Assembly: GCF_018139145.2 (NCBI RefSeq)
Contig: NC_059500.1
Span: 39,475,437-39,539,436 of the forward strand
DNA: 64,000 nucleotides
From: Gymnogyps californianus
Taxonomy: Eukaryota > Chordata > Aves > Accipitriformes > Cathartidae
Direction of reading: 5' to 3'
Under the pieces are notes generated by a model. It made no database searches. It was not told the DNA's origin and saw nothing but the letters and a program-made list of their open reading frames with translations. Of the stretch, positions 13,701-25,833 are shown piece by piece. The translations under genes and the position numbers were made by a program. Position 1 is the stretch's first letter. Each line of letters opens with the position of its first letter.

Positions 13701-16700
13701 CTTTTGTGTGTGTGAATTTGGCTTTTTGTTTTATTTCAAAATTTCTGTATTTAATGGAATAAGAACTTATAAGCTGTTTTACTTGCAACTTTTTACAGTG
13801 TTGTGGGCTTGTTTGAAATTTCAGTTTCAAGTAGTGATCAGCTTTCTCATACTTTTAAACTGTGAAGAAAAAGGAATTTATTGAGATTTAATTTCTAATT
13901 TGAAAATCTCACTTGTAGTAAGTTTGCAAAGAAAAAAATAAAGACTTTCAGTGTGTGATGTCTTTGAGTTCACTGATGTACTTTAAGTTATGATGGTAAC
14001 TTCATTTTCTAAGATTTAATGTTTCATAACTTGACATGAGTTTGAATAATGATGTAAGTTATGAAAGAATATAAAGTTTTGTAGCTGCATTCTGATTCTC
14101 AACAGGCAGTTTCCCAGACATCCAAACCTCTCTAAATTGGTTCAAGTGTGATCTTTATCACATTTTGTTGATTTGTTATTTTGGCTCCTGCTTGCTGCCA
14201 GTAAAATCAGCATTTCCCTTTTTATTATCTTAAATTTTGCTAAAACTTTTCAGGTTCTAGAGTGTGTAAATACCTCTTCCAGTTAAGGAGAGTATTGTAT
14301 ATAAAGCAAGAAGGAATATAGTCACACACATGAAACTGAAATTCTCACTAAAGTATTTCATATTTTTAACAGCTGTCAGTAAGAGAACAGGTCAAGGCAA
14401 AGTCATTAACTTTCCATTCCGTAGCATGTATTTTATGCTCCTTCTGTATAGGCCATAGAAACTTTTCAGAGTATCAACAGGGAATACCATAGAAATGAAT
14501 AAGCTCTCTGCTGCTATGCGCTGTGCTCAGTTCTTGCAGACCAAGCTTCGGAAATGCTCTCCAGTATTCATCAAGTGTTCATCCATCACACAACAGCAGC
14601 AGAGCATCATGGAAGATTTTTCTATCTTTGCTGTCTCAGTGTCTTGGGAATGATTGACTTCACTCATGTTTTTTTCTATAGCACCTGCAGAGAGTGCAGA
14701 TAGGTACAGGGAAAGGAATTATTTTCAGGATTATTTCCCATGAGGAATTTTATAAATTATAGATAGAAACGTAATCAATCACCAAGCTAAATACTTCAGC
14801 TTCTCTAATAATGTACATACTGGAAAGATACGCAATAAGACAAATTACAAAAATCTTGACTCTGTCAAGATTAGCTAATCGATATATGGTATAATTTCCA
14901 AATTTTATCCTTGTGAACATATGTTTTATACAAGACTGAGAAATACCAAGGGCACAGCTCTAACAGATACTAGGAGAACTCCTAAGGTCTGGTTTAAGGA
15001 GCATTAAATGCCATTGGCCTATTCAGGGCCAATTTTTTAGAACCCCGCAGAGGCTCCCCCGCTAAAGACTTGATAGTATTTGCGTTAAGAAGAAACCAAA
15101 CGTACTCATCTATCACTTGGGACACAGAACACAGCTAATGTTCCTGTCCTTCTTAGGAGCAAGTAAACCTCCTCAGGATGTCAAATCAAAAGGAACGACA
15201 AGCAAATCAGCAATCAAAAGGAGAGGAAAACTTATTCCAGTGTCAATGTAAAGGCTGCGTGACACGCACTGCTTACAAAGACCATCAACCAGATTTGCAG
15301 AGCCTGGTGCCTCCAAGAAGCAACTCCACTTCTCCTTACTGAAGATGGTTCTTTGTTTCTTTCATAGAACAGCACGGAAAGCATAAGCAATATCGAACCA
15401 TGAAATTATGCTGGAAAGTGAATGGGAGATATGGGAGAGAATGAACACCTGGAACTCAAGGATGTTCATATGCCTAGCTATTATGCTAACAGTTGCCCAA
15501 AACACAGTCTTTTAGTGGGGAAATTTTCAAAGATACAATCACCACCTAGAAATGAGACATCTCCCTATTCAGAAACCCCCTAATGTGGCTAGCAAACAGC
15601 AGTAAACTGAAATGCATTGGTGACTTGTTACACACTGTGGTCTTCTCTGGAAGGACGGGAAACCTTTCGAATATTACTGATGTTTTGCTTGCCACTCTAA
15701 TACTTGGGCAGTTCCAATTCCATCCACAAAGGACAAAAATATATATGCAGCGGCTACATTAGCTCCTTGTTGTCTTGTAGCAACCATTTTGAACTAGCCA
15801 CAGACCTATATGAAGGAACATATCATGTTCACTTCAGCTAAGGGGTCTGAGGGCATTTTGCTTGGTACTGTGCATTTGCTTAAGCAGAAGCTCTTGTGTT
15901 GCTTAGAGCAGTATGTGCTCTTTAGCTAATCACTATAATGTGCACAAAATATATTACATATGTGGTGGTCATGTGCACTGATAAATTATATTTACTATGC
16001 ACCTTTGTGTGCCTCACCTGCAGTTCGTCCCATCAATCTATCTCCCCCAGTATTTATTCTAACATTCCAAACCTCTGAGCAGCTTCAAACAGCTGGGACT
16101 CTTTTTTTTCTTTTTTCTTTTTTTTTCCCCCCAAAACCTGACAAAGACATGTTTCCTTCTTTTCCCCCAACAGGGGATTTTTTCCTACCAAATTAATACT
16201 GGCCAAAAGACAAAATGGTGATATTTTGCCCTGAACCACAGTGTAGTATCTGCTGTATCTCAGCAAAGTGCAAAGCTTAACAAGGGGCTTTTGCAACATA
16301 CCTTGGGGAAGAGGAGATTGCTAGGGTTCTCAGGGAGCAGCCAGCAATTCTCCGGTGTTTGGGAGATCCTTTCCTAAATATTCTGGTTTTGAAGTCATGG
16401 CATTCTTATCTATAGCAGTATTATTTCTGGTGACTTTTAACAGTTTCAAATATTTTTTGGAAGTTTCAAAGATATACTATTAGGAATTCTCTGTTTGAGA
16501 CTAGGCAGCTGGATTAGCTCTATGTGTAATAGTACCTGCTATTAAAGATCAAGGCTACAAAAAATAGTCCCAATAACATTTTTTTAACACTTGAATGTTT
16601 TGCATTTATTAAATGTACGAGAGTGGCAAACTGCATACAGAATGTATGAAGTAACATAACATTTGTATTGGCATTCACTTGATTTGTGTTACCTAATTCA

Positions 16701-19211
16701 TTATTCATATCATTGCCACTTATTTTGTGACTATTTAAAATGAGGATCATGTGAAGGTAATTCTACCAAGTGTTCTTTCCTTCCACTGGAGTTTATGCAT
16801 ATTAGTCATTTGCTTTCATCTTTGCTATTGTATTTATTCCTATTTTTATACATCTGTCTACTATACCCTTTCCCATGACTTTCTTAAATGCCTTTTTTTT
16901 TTTTAATTCCTGGGTTTATTTTTCACAGCTTCTGGTATATTACAATGATCTTTGGCCATATGTCTGGGTGTGCATGAGAACTGGGATATGGCTTCTTGCA
17001 TAGCAAGAAGAAAATTGGCTCTGCTGATTGTATAAACATCAAGCTGATGAACAAAGGCAGCTTTTTGCTACTATGTGACTATGGGATAGAAACAGACATT
17101 GGACAAAAATACAATATGTTCAATCAGAAACATGAAAAATTATGTTATCAAACTTCTTCCACTCAAGCTTCTTCCACTGTGCCAGAAGAGTTACACTTTT
17201 CAGCAATGAGATAATTAATAATGCCGACATCTAAGGAAGTGTTAACACAATTGATGGCAGAAAACAAATATAAATTCTCCCGTGTTTTCATTTGACAAGA
17301 AAGAGAAGAATGATTAAAGACTTGCATGAGTTATGAACTGGACTCAGTGCGAATATGGGCATCACACCCAAAGCTCCAAGTTGTGCTCTGCAGATGTGCT
17401 GGATGTGTGGGAAACATCCCCGCCAGTTTGTCTTGGTGGGTTGCCTGATGAGCAATTGCTCTTTCCCAAGAAAGTACTTTGAAACTTCCACAGAATAGCC
17501 TTTAATTCATCAGGTGTTGCTGATTTGATAGGATCAAATGAAAAAAGGTAACATAAGTATTTATGCATGGGGATTTCACTATACGGGTAGGTTGAATTTG
17601 CCTTTGTACTGAAGGGGATTTTGTCTCATTTTACAGAAAATTGAAAGCAGTGGTGATCAGAAAAGATGACACACTGCACAAAATCTGAATGGAAGAATAT
17701 GAAAACTGAATGAGAGTAAGGAGTTCGGACATTGGCTGGACAGGGTAAATTGTAAAGAGAAAACCAGCAACTTCAGCTTTAGCAGCAGTGGTAGTCCTAT
17801 GTTCATGCAGAGTACAAATATTGAATACAAATCTAATACAAACTAGCCTGTTAATTCAGACTAATGATGTCAGTAGGATTTAACTTAAAATCCATCTGAA
17901 ATGATACATCCCAACCTAGGTTCAAGATAGAGAGCATTCTCCCATAGTGACTTTGTTCCTTCAGACAATTTTTGTTTTTCTTTAGGTAGGATCGGAATGA
18001 GTGCCTCACTATCCACAGTTTCTTCAAGGAGGAAATAAGGACAGAGTGGTGTAAGCATACGTATTTGAGAGGAGGAAGATGCTAGGAAAGAAAGAAATTT
18101 TAGGTGCTGATGGCTTCTCAGAAAGATGGGTGGAAATACCATAGCAATTTCCTAAGACCTCTTCATTGCAAGTAGTGAGTGTGGAGCTAAAACCAGTCAG
18201 AAGTGGAAAAACTACCACGGTGAATAGGAGGAGGAGTTGAGTAGAGGAGCGAAAACAGGAAGAATGACAGGAAGGTGAATTAAGTATGAGTGTGTAAGTG
18301 GGCTAGGGAGTGATGAGCAAAACTGCACTAAGTAGTCAGACGGTGTCGCGTCAGTCTTTTCAGCAGGATTTCCTTGAGGACCAGCATAACTCAACAGTGG
18401 TTAAGTGGCAGGATATGGCTCTTGGTAGTTTTACTACTGATGCTTTTTAACAAATTGAGGGCTAGTAAGGTGCACCATGCGTGTATTTCTCATTTTAGCA
18501 CCAGGACAAATTTCAGTTAGAGAAATCAGGTATTTTTTCAAACCCTAAGTTTATTCAAAGCAAAGTTTATCTACTGTACGTCTCTACTCGTACTGTTCGC
18601 ATTTTTTTCACATGGGTGAAAAGTCCTGTTGATGTTGACAAAACTAAAAACAAGCAAAAAAAGGTTTTGCGCTTAGTCTTACCAGAAGGGGAAACCCGAA
18701 GGATTTTACTCATTCATGGCGAGAGACCAGGACGGTGGGTCATGGGGAGGTACCTTCACCTGGCCACCACCACCAAACGGTTCCTGGCAGACTCACCACG
18801 ACATTCACCGAGGGCATCATGTCCCCGTCATTTTGATTTCCCTGTGGAGTTGCTACCTTCGCTGCACACGGGATCAAAACTGGCTTTACCCATCTCGCTC
18901 TGTTTCACCTAGTCGATTTTTGGACAGGCAGGTAACACAAGCATCTGGGCTTGCAGTCAGTAGGAGCCCCTTGAGCCCATCAGCCGTGAAGCCCGATGAG
19001 GCTGTTGTTCCAGCTTCAGCTCGCGCTGGGGTCTCGTGTTTGAAACGGGAAACTAACCGCGGGTGCGGAGGGACAAGCTGCTCAGCCGGGTGGTGAGAAG
19101 AACTGACGGCTGAGAGAGCGGCGCGGCACCCGCTCCAACGGCCGGCGGCCGCCCCAACCGCCACCGCCCAACCGCCAGCCCCGCCCCCCTGCGACTGGCG
19201 GCGGCGACACG

Positions 19212-19233
19212 CCCCCCCCCCCCCCCCCCCCCC
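19212..19233. repeat. C22 homopolymer within the promoter
   Basis: Twenty-two consecutive C residues on the + strand, flanked by GACACG and GCGCAGG. The G-strand complement could form a G-quadruplex and the C-strand an i-motif. Its length is likely to vary between individuals and to be poorly sequenced. Confidence 0.9.
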
Positions 19234-19249
19234 GCGCAGGCGCACCGCC

Positions 19250-19310
19250 CGCGGGCGTAGGGGCAGAGCGCGCGAAAATTCCAAACCGGCGGCGCGAGCC
19301 GGGCCGCGGG
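19250..19310 (+). other. FANCC: Candidate FANCC non-coding exon 1 (3' end defined, start unknown)
   Basis: At 19,311 the + strand has GTAAGC after GCGGG, the best splice donor I saw in the CpG island, and G-runs that resemble intronic splicing enhancers follow at once. I saw no comparable donor on the minus strand nearby. Human FANCC has a non-coding exon 1, so a 5' UTR exon is expected here. The left boundary is arbitrary. Another donor farther into the island cannot be excluded. Confidence 0.35.
19270..19277 (-). promoter_or_regulatory. E2F-type site
   Basis: GCGCGAAA on the + strand reads TTTCGCGC on the minus strand, an exact match to the E2F consensus TTTSGCGC. It lies about 35 bases upstream of the candidate exon 1 donor. 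Fanconi anaemia genes are reported to be controlled through Rb/E2F, which fits this placement. Binding is inferred from sequence only. Confidence 0.55.
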
Positions 19311-19560
19311 GTAAGCCGCTGGGGAGGGGGCGGGGCCGGGGCCGAGGCCGAGGGGCGGGGGCGGCGGGCGCCGAGCCGGTACGGCGGCAGGGGCGGGGGT
19401 GCCGCTCCCTGCACCCTTCCTCTCGGAGCGGGGGGCTCGGGGGCGGCCACCGGCTCCGCCGCGGCGGCGGGGACCTTCCCCCTGCCTGAAAGGGGAGCGG
19501 CATTTCTCGCCCGTCCCGCCCCCAGTGGCCTGTCCTCGGTGGTCGCGGGCAAGAGGGTCC

Positions 19561-19570
19561 GCGCATGCGT
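19561..19570. promoter_or_regulatory. NRF1-type site
   Basis: GCGCATGCGT differs by one base from the palindromic NRF1 consensus GCGCATGCGC. NRF1 sites are frequent in CpG-island promoters of housekeeping and DNA-repair genes. It lies inside the CpG island, downstream of the candidate donor. Confidence 0.5.
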
Positions 19571-20758
19571 AGATACGCCAGCGCGGGTCGCGGGGAGGGG
19601 GGGCTGTCGCGAGGGAGGGGCGCGCGAGTGCGCGCCCGCCGCCGGGCTGGGTGCGCTCGCTGCGGGAGCTGGCGGCGAGGAACCGGCCGGGGGAGGCGGG
19701 GGAGCCGACCTCGGCACCGAGGGGTCGAGGCGAGTCGTCCCGGCCCTCCCCAGAGCTTTCTGCTCTGCCCGAGGAAGGTGGCTGCGGCGTTGAGGCCGGT
19801 GCTGCGCTCGGTTGTGCGTCCTGTGAGCTGCATACCGAGCGTCTCGCCCCGGGACTTCCCCCGGCTGCTTCCCCGGCTACTGCCGCCTCACTTGTGAGGT
19901 CGTCGTTTGGTATTTCATGCCTTGCTGCCACTGTGCCTCATTCTTGCCTTAACGCAGCGGGAAAGTAGTTGTGTTGTAGTTCCCCAAACAAGGGTTGAGG
20001 TTTTTAGTGAGAATACCGGTTAGCCTGTGGGCTGTCAAAGATGGGAGTGGCTTGTGATAAAGGAAATAGGTGGGGCCGCATGCACGTCCCAGTTAACAGC
20101 TAGCACTTGGTCTATATCGTCTGGTACAGAAAACATTGGAAAAGAGAGAGACTTCCACATCTGTGCTGTCTGCATCCTGCTATTCCCCTTCGTTCTAGGA
20201 ACTTTGGAAACCGGGCCATAAAATGTCATTTTGTGGTATGTGTACAAGACCAGTGCAGCTATAATACATAGAGACCTTCCTAAACGGTTTACAGAGAGAG
20301 TAAAAAGTTTACAGCTTTGTTTGTGATTTAGCAGATGTGCCAATTTTTGTACTATGCAATCTGACACTTGCAGACATCTGCTCTAGTGGAGGAACTCCAG
20401 TGCAGTATGCTTTTACAGAATACTGTCAGATAATGTAGCTGGCCTTTTATTTAAAGATTAGGGAAGACCAATGCCTCATAAGTGTTGGGAGAAGTTGCCA
20501 TTTTTATTTTTGGTTTTGGTTCACAAATGTAGGTAATTAAACCACTACCTTCCACTCCTCTCAAAAATGTTTGAAATAGCCATTTTTGATGTGGAAGAAT
20601 AACTAAAATGGGGTAATGGTTACTGCTCTATATCACAGTGAAGAATCCTTTAGGTAAAGTTTGTGGGACATAACATTCTAGTGACGGGCCTTTGAAAACC
20701 AGGAGAATCTTAAGAATTTGGGATTTTTTTCCAATACGTGATTATAAGGATCTGAAGC

Positions 20759-20794
20759 TTTTTTTTTTACCCCCTCCCCCCCCCCCCCCCCCCC
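20759..20794. repeat. T10 then C19 homopolymer pair
   Basis: A run of ten T is followed within seven bases by a run of nineteen C in proximal intron 1. Composition drops to AT-rich on both sides, so this is not part of the CpG island. Confidence 0.85.
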
Positions 20795-21136
20795 GGCAAA
20801 CTCTATGAATCTTTCTTGTAAAAGGAAAACTTTCTTGTCTGCAGCCATTAAACCAAGCAACACTCCATTTATTTTCTGAGTTACGTGGATTATTTGCTGT
20901 TACTTGTTTTTATGTTCCTCTTCCCTTCTTTGCTCAAGATTCAAAAATTGTGTCATAAGAATTCATCACGATATGATATTTGAAGCAGAAATTGAGATAT
21001 TTATCGAAGTGTATTGTGAGCTACTGACAAGTCTATGAAAATCTTCCGTCTGTTGAATTTTGGCATTGCTGGAAAGCCTTCTTGCTCATCGTTTTTCCTC
21101 CCTGTTGCAGTCTCTCCTCTATGTGGATATTTGTTC

Positions 21137-21248
21137 ACTACTGCCATCTCTTGGGTAGAAGCAGGCCTGCTGAACGTTTGTCATGGTTGTCCTCTAGTGG
21201 CTGGTTTGTAAAGAGAATATGAACGCTGCTATACTTGCCCCTCAGTGG
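21137..21248 (-). promoter_or_regulatory. Cluster of three CTCF-like motifs
   Basis: Three sequences resemble the reverse complement of the CTCF core CCASYAGRKGGC: 21,143-21,154, 21,189-21,200 and 21,237-21,248. The first has the best extended match, reading CCAAGAGATGGCAGTAG on the minus strand. The second reads CCACTAGAGGAC and the third CCACTGAGGGGC. All have the same orientation, with starts 46 and 48 bases apart. They lie about 1.4 kb downstream of the CpG island. Matches were judged by eye without a weight matrix. Confidence 0.45.
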
Positions 21249-23299
21249 AGACTTGTCTTTAGAGAACATGGCAGTGGGAAAGTATGAGTCGGGAACAGAT
21301 CCTGAAGGTTATCTTTTCTCTTATAGGCACGGATCAAGTTTGGATACTAATTTCTGTGTTTTTTATCTTAGTTTCCTCGGGAAACGAGATCTGTGTGATT
21401 CCATATCTTCATGTCTTTGGCTACTAAGAATTGAACGTGTTAGTCAACTTTAACCAAGTTTGAAAGCAGGATAAAGGTTTGAAAACAATTCTATTCCTAT
21501 GTATTTTCTAAAAATTGAGGACAGGGTCAAAGAGAGAGCCTGTTGTTCCACATTTTGTTCGGCAGTAATCCTCCATCCCGTCAGCACGTGCATATGGGCC
21601 AGCTGGATGGTATGTGCATGAAATTAACCATAGGATACCATGGGTGAAAGTGTCACAAGGGACACCAGTGGGAATTGGGGTTTTAAGGGTGATGGTATGG
21701 AGAGTTAAAGCAACAAAGGATACCCATTTGAAGGTACTAGACACAGTTGTTCTCCTGTTAATGGAGCAGCCTTGTGCACTCAGTGTACTTTTAAACCATA
21801 ATTTCTTTTCTTTCTTTTTCCCTAAGCCCTATGTTTCAGTATACTGACCTACAGTTGTGAAGGTGCTGTTTTTGACAATGATGTCTTTCAAAAGATCGGT
21901 GAAGGATCTTGTGAAGAGTGGAGGGTGGGTGAAACAATTTTCTCCTGAAACAATAATTCAGAAAATGTTAGAGTCCTTTGATACATACGGAATAATCTTT
22001 CACATTTACAGCAAGATGCATATATTGCATGAGATTAATCCCAAATAAAAATCTTCAGTCTTCAATTTATCAGATTTTTTTTTTTTATGAATACAGTATA
22101 TTTTGTGCCAACTTGATCTAAAAAATGCGCAAAAGTATGCAAGGTTGTAAAGATCTTATTACATGTATAAACAGTAGAACAGCTCTCAAAAATCAAGTCA
22201 AATCTTGAATTAAACAATTTAACTTTCACCAAGAAGGGTATTCCCAGACCTAATTTTCTGGTTAATGTTATCATAAATGACTGTCATTATTATTAATATT
22301 GCTAAAATGAAGGCAATAGTAATGCTCATTAAAAATCTGTATTTTCTTTCATGTAGCTTTGGAATTAAAAAATCCTTTGTGTCTTGAACCTTGGTAGCAC
22401 ATCCCACCAACTTCTGAGACCACTTTAGGACCGCATAGTTAGTCTACTTTGTAAGTTATAGGAATGTAGAATATTGTAAATATTTTCTCCTTGGTGAGGG
22501 CCAATAACTTTGTGGGTATTGCAAAAGTATTTAAAAATTTGTAAGACTTAGTTATGCATTTCACTATAGAAATAATATTGATTTTAGATGGCTATGACAA
22601 ATGGCGTGTGATGATTTGGAGGTGAACACTGTATCCCTAATACAAAAATACTCTTTATTAGTATTATATTAATCATAAACTAATTTAACATAAACTTAAA
22701 TTAATCATAAATATACCATAAAGAGAAATCTGTATTAATTTAACAATTACAGTTTAAATCTGAATTTGGGAATTTTTAGTTACAGCTTCTTTAACATCTT
22801 TTCAAAAGTGCTTTTACTCTAACTATGTAATGGTAAAGGATGGACTCATGTCAGACTTACGCTATTTGCAAGAGGTTTCTGTTATTTTTTTAACTGTCAG
22901 CCTTGCATATGGTTGCAGGGTTCTGACATAGAACTTCTGCATGCATTTTTAACTTTTAATAGAAATTCTAGGTAAGCAATGCCATGAGTTATATTTTCAT
23001 AAACTTACTAGTCATGAATTATACAGATATTATTGGGCACAATCTAGAGACAGATGACTTGCTCAAATGTAATCTGCACAGCATCAGTTACGGTGATCTG
23101 GCAAAATATAGTCCAAGAGGCTACTGCAGCACAATGAACTTTGTAAACCTTTGAGAGGAATAAATTCTTTTTACTTGCAAAGGGAGCAAATCTGATGTTA
23201 TCAGACATGTATTTTTAGTTTGATTTAAAAAAAAGTAAAAAAAGTACACTGTACTATTAAAGTTTAAAATTAGAGCAGTACTAATCAGGCTCCTGTAGA

Positions 23300-23420
23300 G
23301 GTGAAATAGAACAGGCCTTGGAAACTTGAATGACTTGTTTAGTGTCATGTGTGAGATGTGTCAGAAGTGAGAATCTGACTCAGGCTTCTGACTCCTGGAG
23401 CCAAACTGCAGGGCTGTCCT
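23300..23420 (-). mobile_element. MIR-type SINE remnant
   Basis: GAATGACTTGTTTAGTGTCA, then GTGAGAATCTGACTCAGGC and TTCTGACTCCTGGAGCC follow the reverse-complement MIR core and head in order. It lies in FANCC intron 1 and is strongly diverged. Confidence 0.6.
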
Positions 23421-24629
23421 TCGTCCCTACTAGTAGATTCACCAGACATGTTTATTTTATAAATCTTGATTAACTATATGACGTATTGAAATATTCCAAA
23501 CAGTGACTGTAATAAAGTATCATAATATACAACTAAATTGACATACATGAGTGTCCAAGGAGAAGAGGCCAAGAGACATACCACTAGCTAATACTTTTTT
23601 CCTATGTTGTACATTAAAAGTTCTCATTTATCATCAGCTGACCCAAATTCATACAAAGCTCCCTTCCCATAGAATACCAGAACTATGTAGCTTTAATTTC
23701 ATGCCAAGGACGGCATTGCCAAATTGTGAGTTTTTCATGAACCCATGCAACAAAAATCTTTCTGGCAAGTCACAGGATCCACTATTAGTACATTAAAAAG
23801 CGCATACAAATAGAATATCAAGGAATAATTGACTGAGAATTCCCCAAATCAATGCCTCATTGCTTTGAATGTCAGTGCCCTGTCTCCAGTCTAAGTGCCC
23901 ACATAGCTAATTGTTGCTGCAGTATGAGTTTGACTGAGTGAACCACTGAAAGTCTTTGCTCCAGATGTTTCTGAGGAAACTTATCTCTTCTTGTTTGCAA
24001 AGAATGAATAGCCTGATTTAATGCCTCTGAATAGCATGAAACCTTGTCAATGGACTCCAGGGACAAGTGTCTGTGAGAGTGTGTTAAAATAATGTGCAAC
24101 AGAAAGGTATAAATGTTGATGTGGATGTCATGAAGTTATTTTTATTCTTCTGGAGAATACATTTTTCTTGTTCTGTCAGGTGTATTTAGTGCCATAAATA
24201 CATCTTTATTCAGAAGATTTTATTCTGTGGCTATTTCTGGGTGTGAGTAGTCAGGGAGAGGGGGGAGAAAAGTATAAGACTCTTTGGAAAGTTTTTTTTT
24301 TTAATGCCAAAGAGAAATGCATTCTTTCATTTGCAAGCTTGCTTTCATGATATGTGGACTATATGAATGCTTTTCACAGAATTTCAGTAGCCTCAACTGA
24401 CGTTAGAATAAATATGTATAATTTTTACTTAGACTTATTATGGTGTCACTAGAGTTCATACAAAAGTAAGTAGGTGTAATAAAAACTGGAAAGAAAATAC
24501 TTTCCCATGATTGTTGTGTGGTCATTTTCTTTTTGGTGGAATATTGCCCTTCACCGTTGCATAAACCACTGTGTCATGCTTGAGGAGCTTAGTTTGAATA
24601 ATAGATTATCTTTGAGGAAATCCTTGAGA

Positions 24630-24835
24630 AGCAGTGTTGTCTAATGGGCTAGAACACATGAGATTTGTGTCTTTTATCTCTTTCTGTCGTTTGTTTCCTC
24701 AGTGACTTTGGGCAAGTAATTTTCTGTTTCTGCCTCTCTTTCCTTACGCTTATGTAGAAATGCTTTAACTCTGTAGAGCTGAATAATTTCAATGAAAGAT
24801 ATGTGCTTCATTACTACAGTAAATATTAGAGGTTC
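24630..24835 (+). mobile_element. MIR-type (CORE) SINE remnant
   Basis: The 5' end GCAGTGTTGTCTAATGGGC resembles the tRNA-derived head of amniote MIR elements. The segment around 24,701-24,750 (GTGACTTTGGGCAAGTAAT, then CTGCCTCTCTTTCC) matches the MIR core in the right order. It is strongly diverged, so an ancient insertion. Recognition is from memory of the consensus. Confidence 0.65.
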
Positions 24836-25187
24836 TTAAAAAAAACGGTTCTAGAGATTTTCAGAGAGAAGGAATTCACTTAATATAAGGAAGACAACTC
24901 TATACACTGTATGAATAGCTCTGGATATCAATACCATAGGCAGTATTTTAACTGATGTTCAAATACTTTTGATAAAGAGTTTGGACAATGTGTCGTCTTT
25001 TCTTATATCTGTGTAAGTCAGGGATAAAGCTTGACTTTAGCAAAGTTGCATGGCTATTAAAGAAGCATAATTGTTGGAAATATGAAGCCCTTTAGTGGTA
25101 ATTTACAATTTAATTGAAGAAAGAAAGGCTAGTCATTCTTCTCTGTGTCTAAATAGCTAGTGTCCCTGTCGTGTGTGTCCCCCCGCA

Positions 25188-25189
<2 letters not shown>

Positions 25190-25216
<27 letters not shown>
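25190..25216. repeat. T27 homopolymer
   Basis: Twenty-seven consecutive T on the + strand after a CCCCCGCACC stretch, about 0.6 kb before the intron 1 CR1. It could be the reversed poly(A) of an old retroposed sequence, but no body is recognisable on either side. Confidence 0.85.
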
Positions 25217-25218
<2 letters not shown>

Positions 25219-25833
25219 TGGTGAAACAAAGGTGACTATTTTTGGACCGTGCTACCCATTTGCAGAATCTTCTCCACAGCTTGGTTGGAGGAAGATGATG
25301 TTCTGCCAGGAAATTTTTTAGGCTTTCCCCACCACCTCCTTGTAATTTTAGTATGTACAGGTAGAAGTGAATGCTGTTCCTTGATATACTAATACAAAGG
25401 AGTATTTTCTTTTACATTACAGGTCATATATGACTCCTCTGAAGAGAGGACTAATGTTCTAACTTGCTGTGTACAATTTAATGTATGTTCTTCTACTTAT
25501 GCTTGGAAATGAGAGAATTACTGCGTATATGTTAATTGCAGAACTTAAAGTGAAACATGTAAAAAGCAAAAAAAAAAAAGTGCCAAGGATTGGTGTATAT
25601 GCAACCCCCCCTCACTGGTAGCTCAAAATATTGTAACTCTGGAAAGAGAGGAATGCTGCTTATTTCATGATGAAACTTTGAATTAATCTCTAGTTAAAGT
25701 TTTTTTCCAGAGGAACTGAATTTTAAGGAAATAAATTTCTCTGTATTCCACTCAAGCAGTATACAAATACAAGTTAATTGGAGAGGAGGTTCAATGGCGA
25801 GGGAAGCTTAGATGATTGGTTTTGTTTATGTTC

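Larger units (their letters stand above)
1..19039. other. Gene-free upstream flank
   Basis: AT-rich sequence with no supported exon. By vertebrate gene order it is probably part of the PTCH1-FANCC interval. It holds the two microsatellites and MIR remnants listed here. The longest open frames are 9,703-10,152 (+, 149 codons), 1,965-2,357 (-, 130) and 4,548-4,889 (-, 113). They are about the size expected by chance in six frames of 64 kb and have no recognisable domain. The stretches at about 4,000-5,050 and 8,000-8,330 look like possible conserved non-coding elements, but this is not testable by eye. Confidence 0.7.
19040..19900 (+). promoter_or_regulatory. FANCC: CpG island, inferred FANCC promoter
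   Basis: A block very rich in G+C and CpG, in a window that is otherwise AT-rich. It contains several GC boxes (around 19,178-19,190, 19,325-19,365 and 19,388-19,397), an E2F-type site and an NRF1-type site. No TATA box is evident, as usual for a housekeeping promoter. On the + strand, bases about 19,130-19,240 are C-rich and bases about 19,311-19,440 are G-rich. Such a switch commonly sits at a start site, with transcription running into the G-rich side. The first coding FANCC exon is 16 kb downstream on the same strand, so this is the only visible promoter for it. Long open frames across the island are composition artefacts. Confidence 0.85.

Noticed and set aside
18886..19931. Long minus-strand open frames of 315, 292 and 211 codons across the CpG island
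   Set aside because: They overlap in all frames, are dominated by Pro, Arg, Gly and Ala from GC-rich sequence, and include a homopolymer Gly run from C22. They show no domain and no splice logic.
19539..19968. Plus-strand open frames of 84-110 codons in the CpG island
   Set aside because: Same composition artefact; FANCC translation starts at 35,936.
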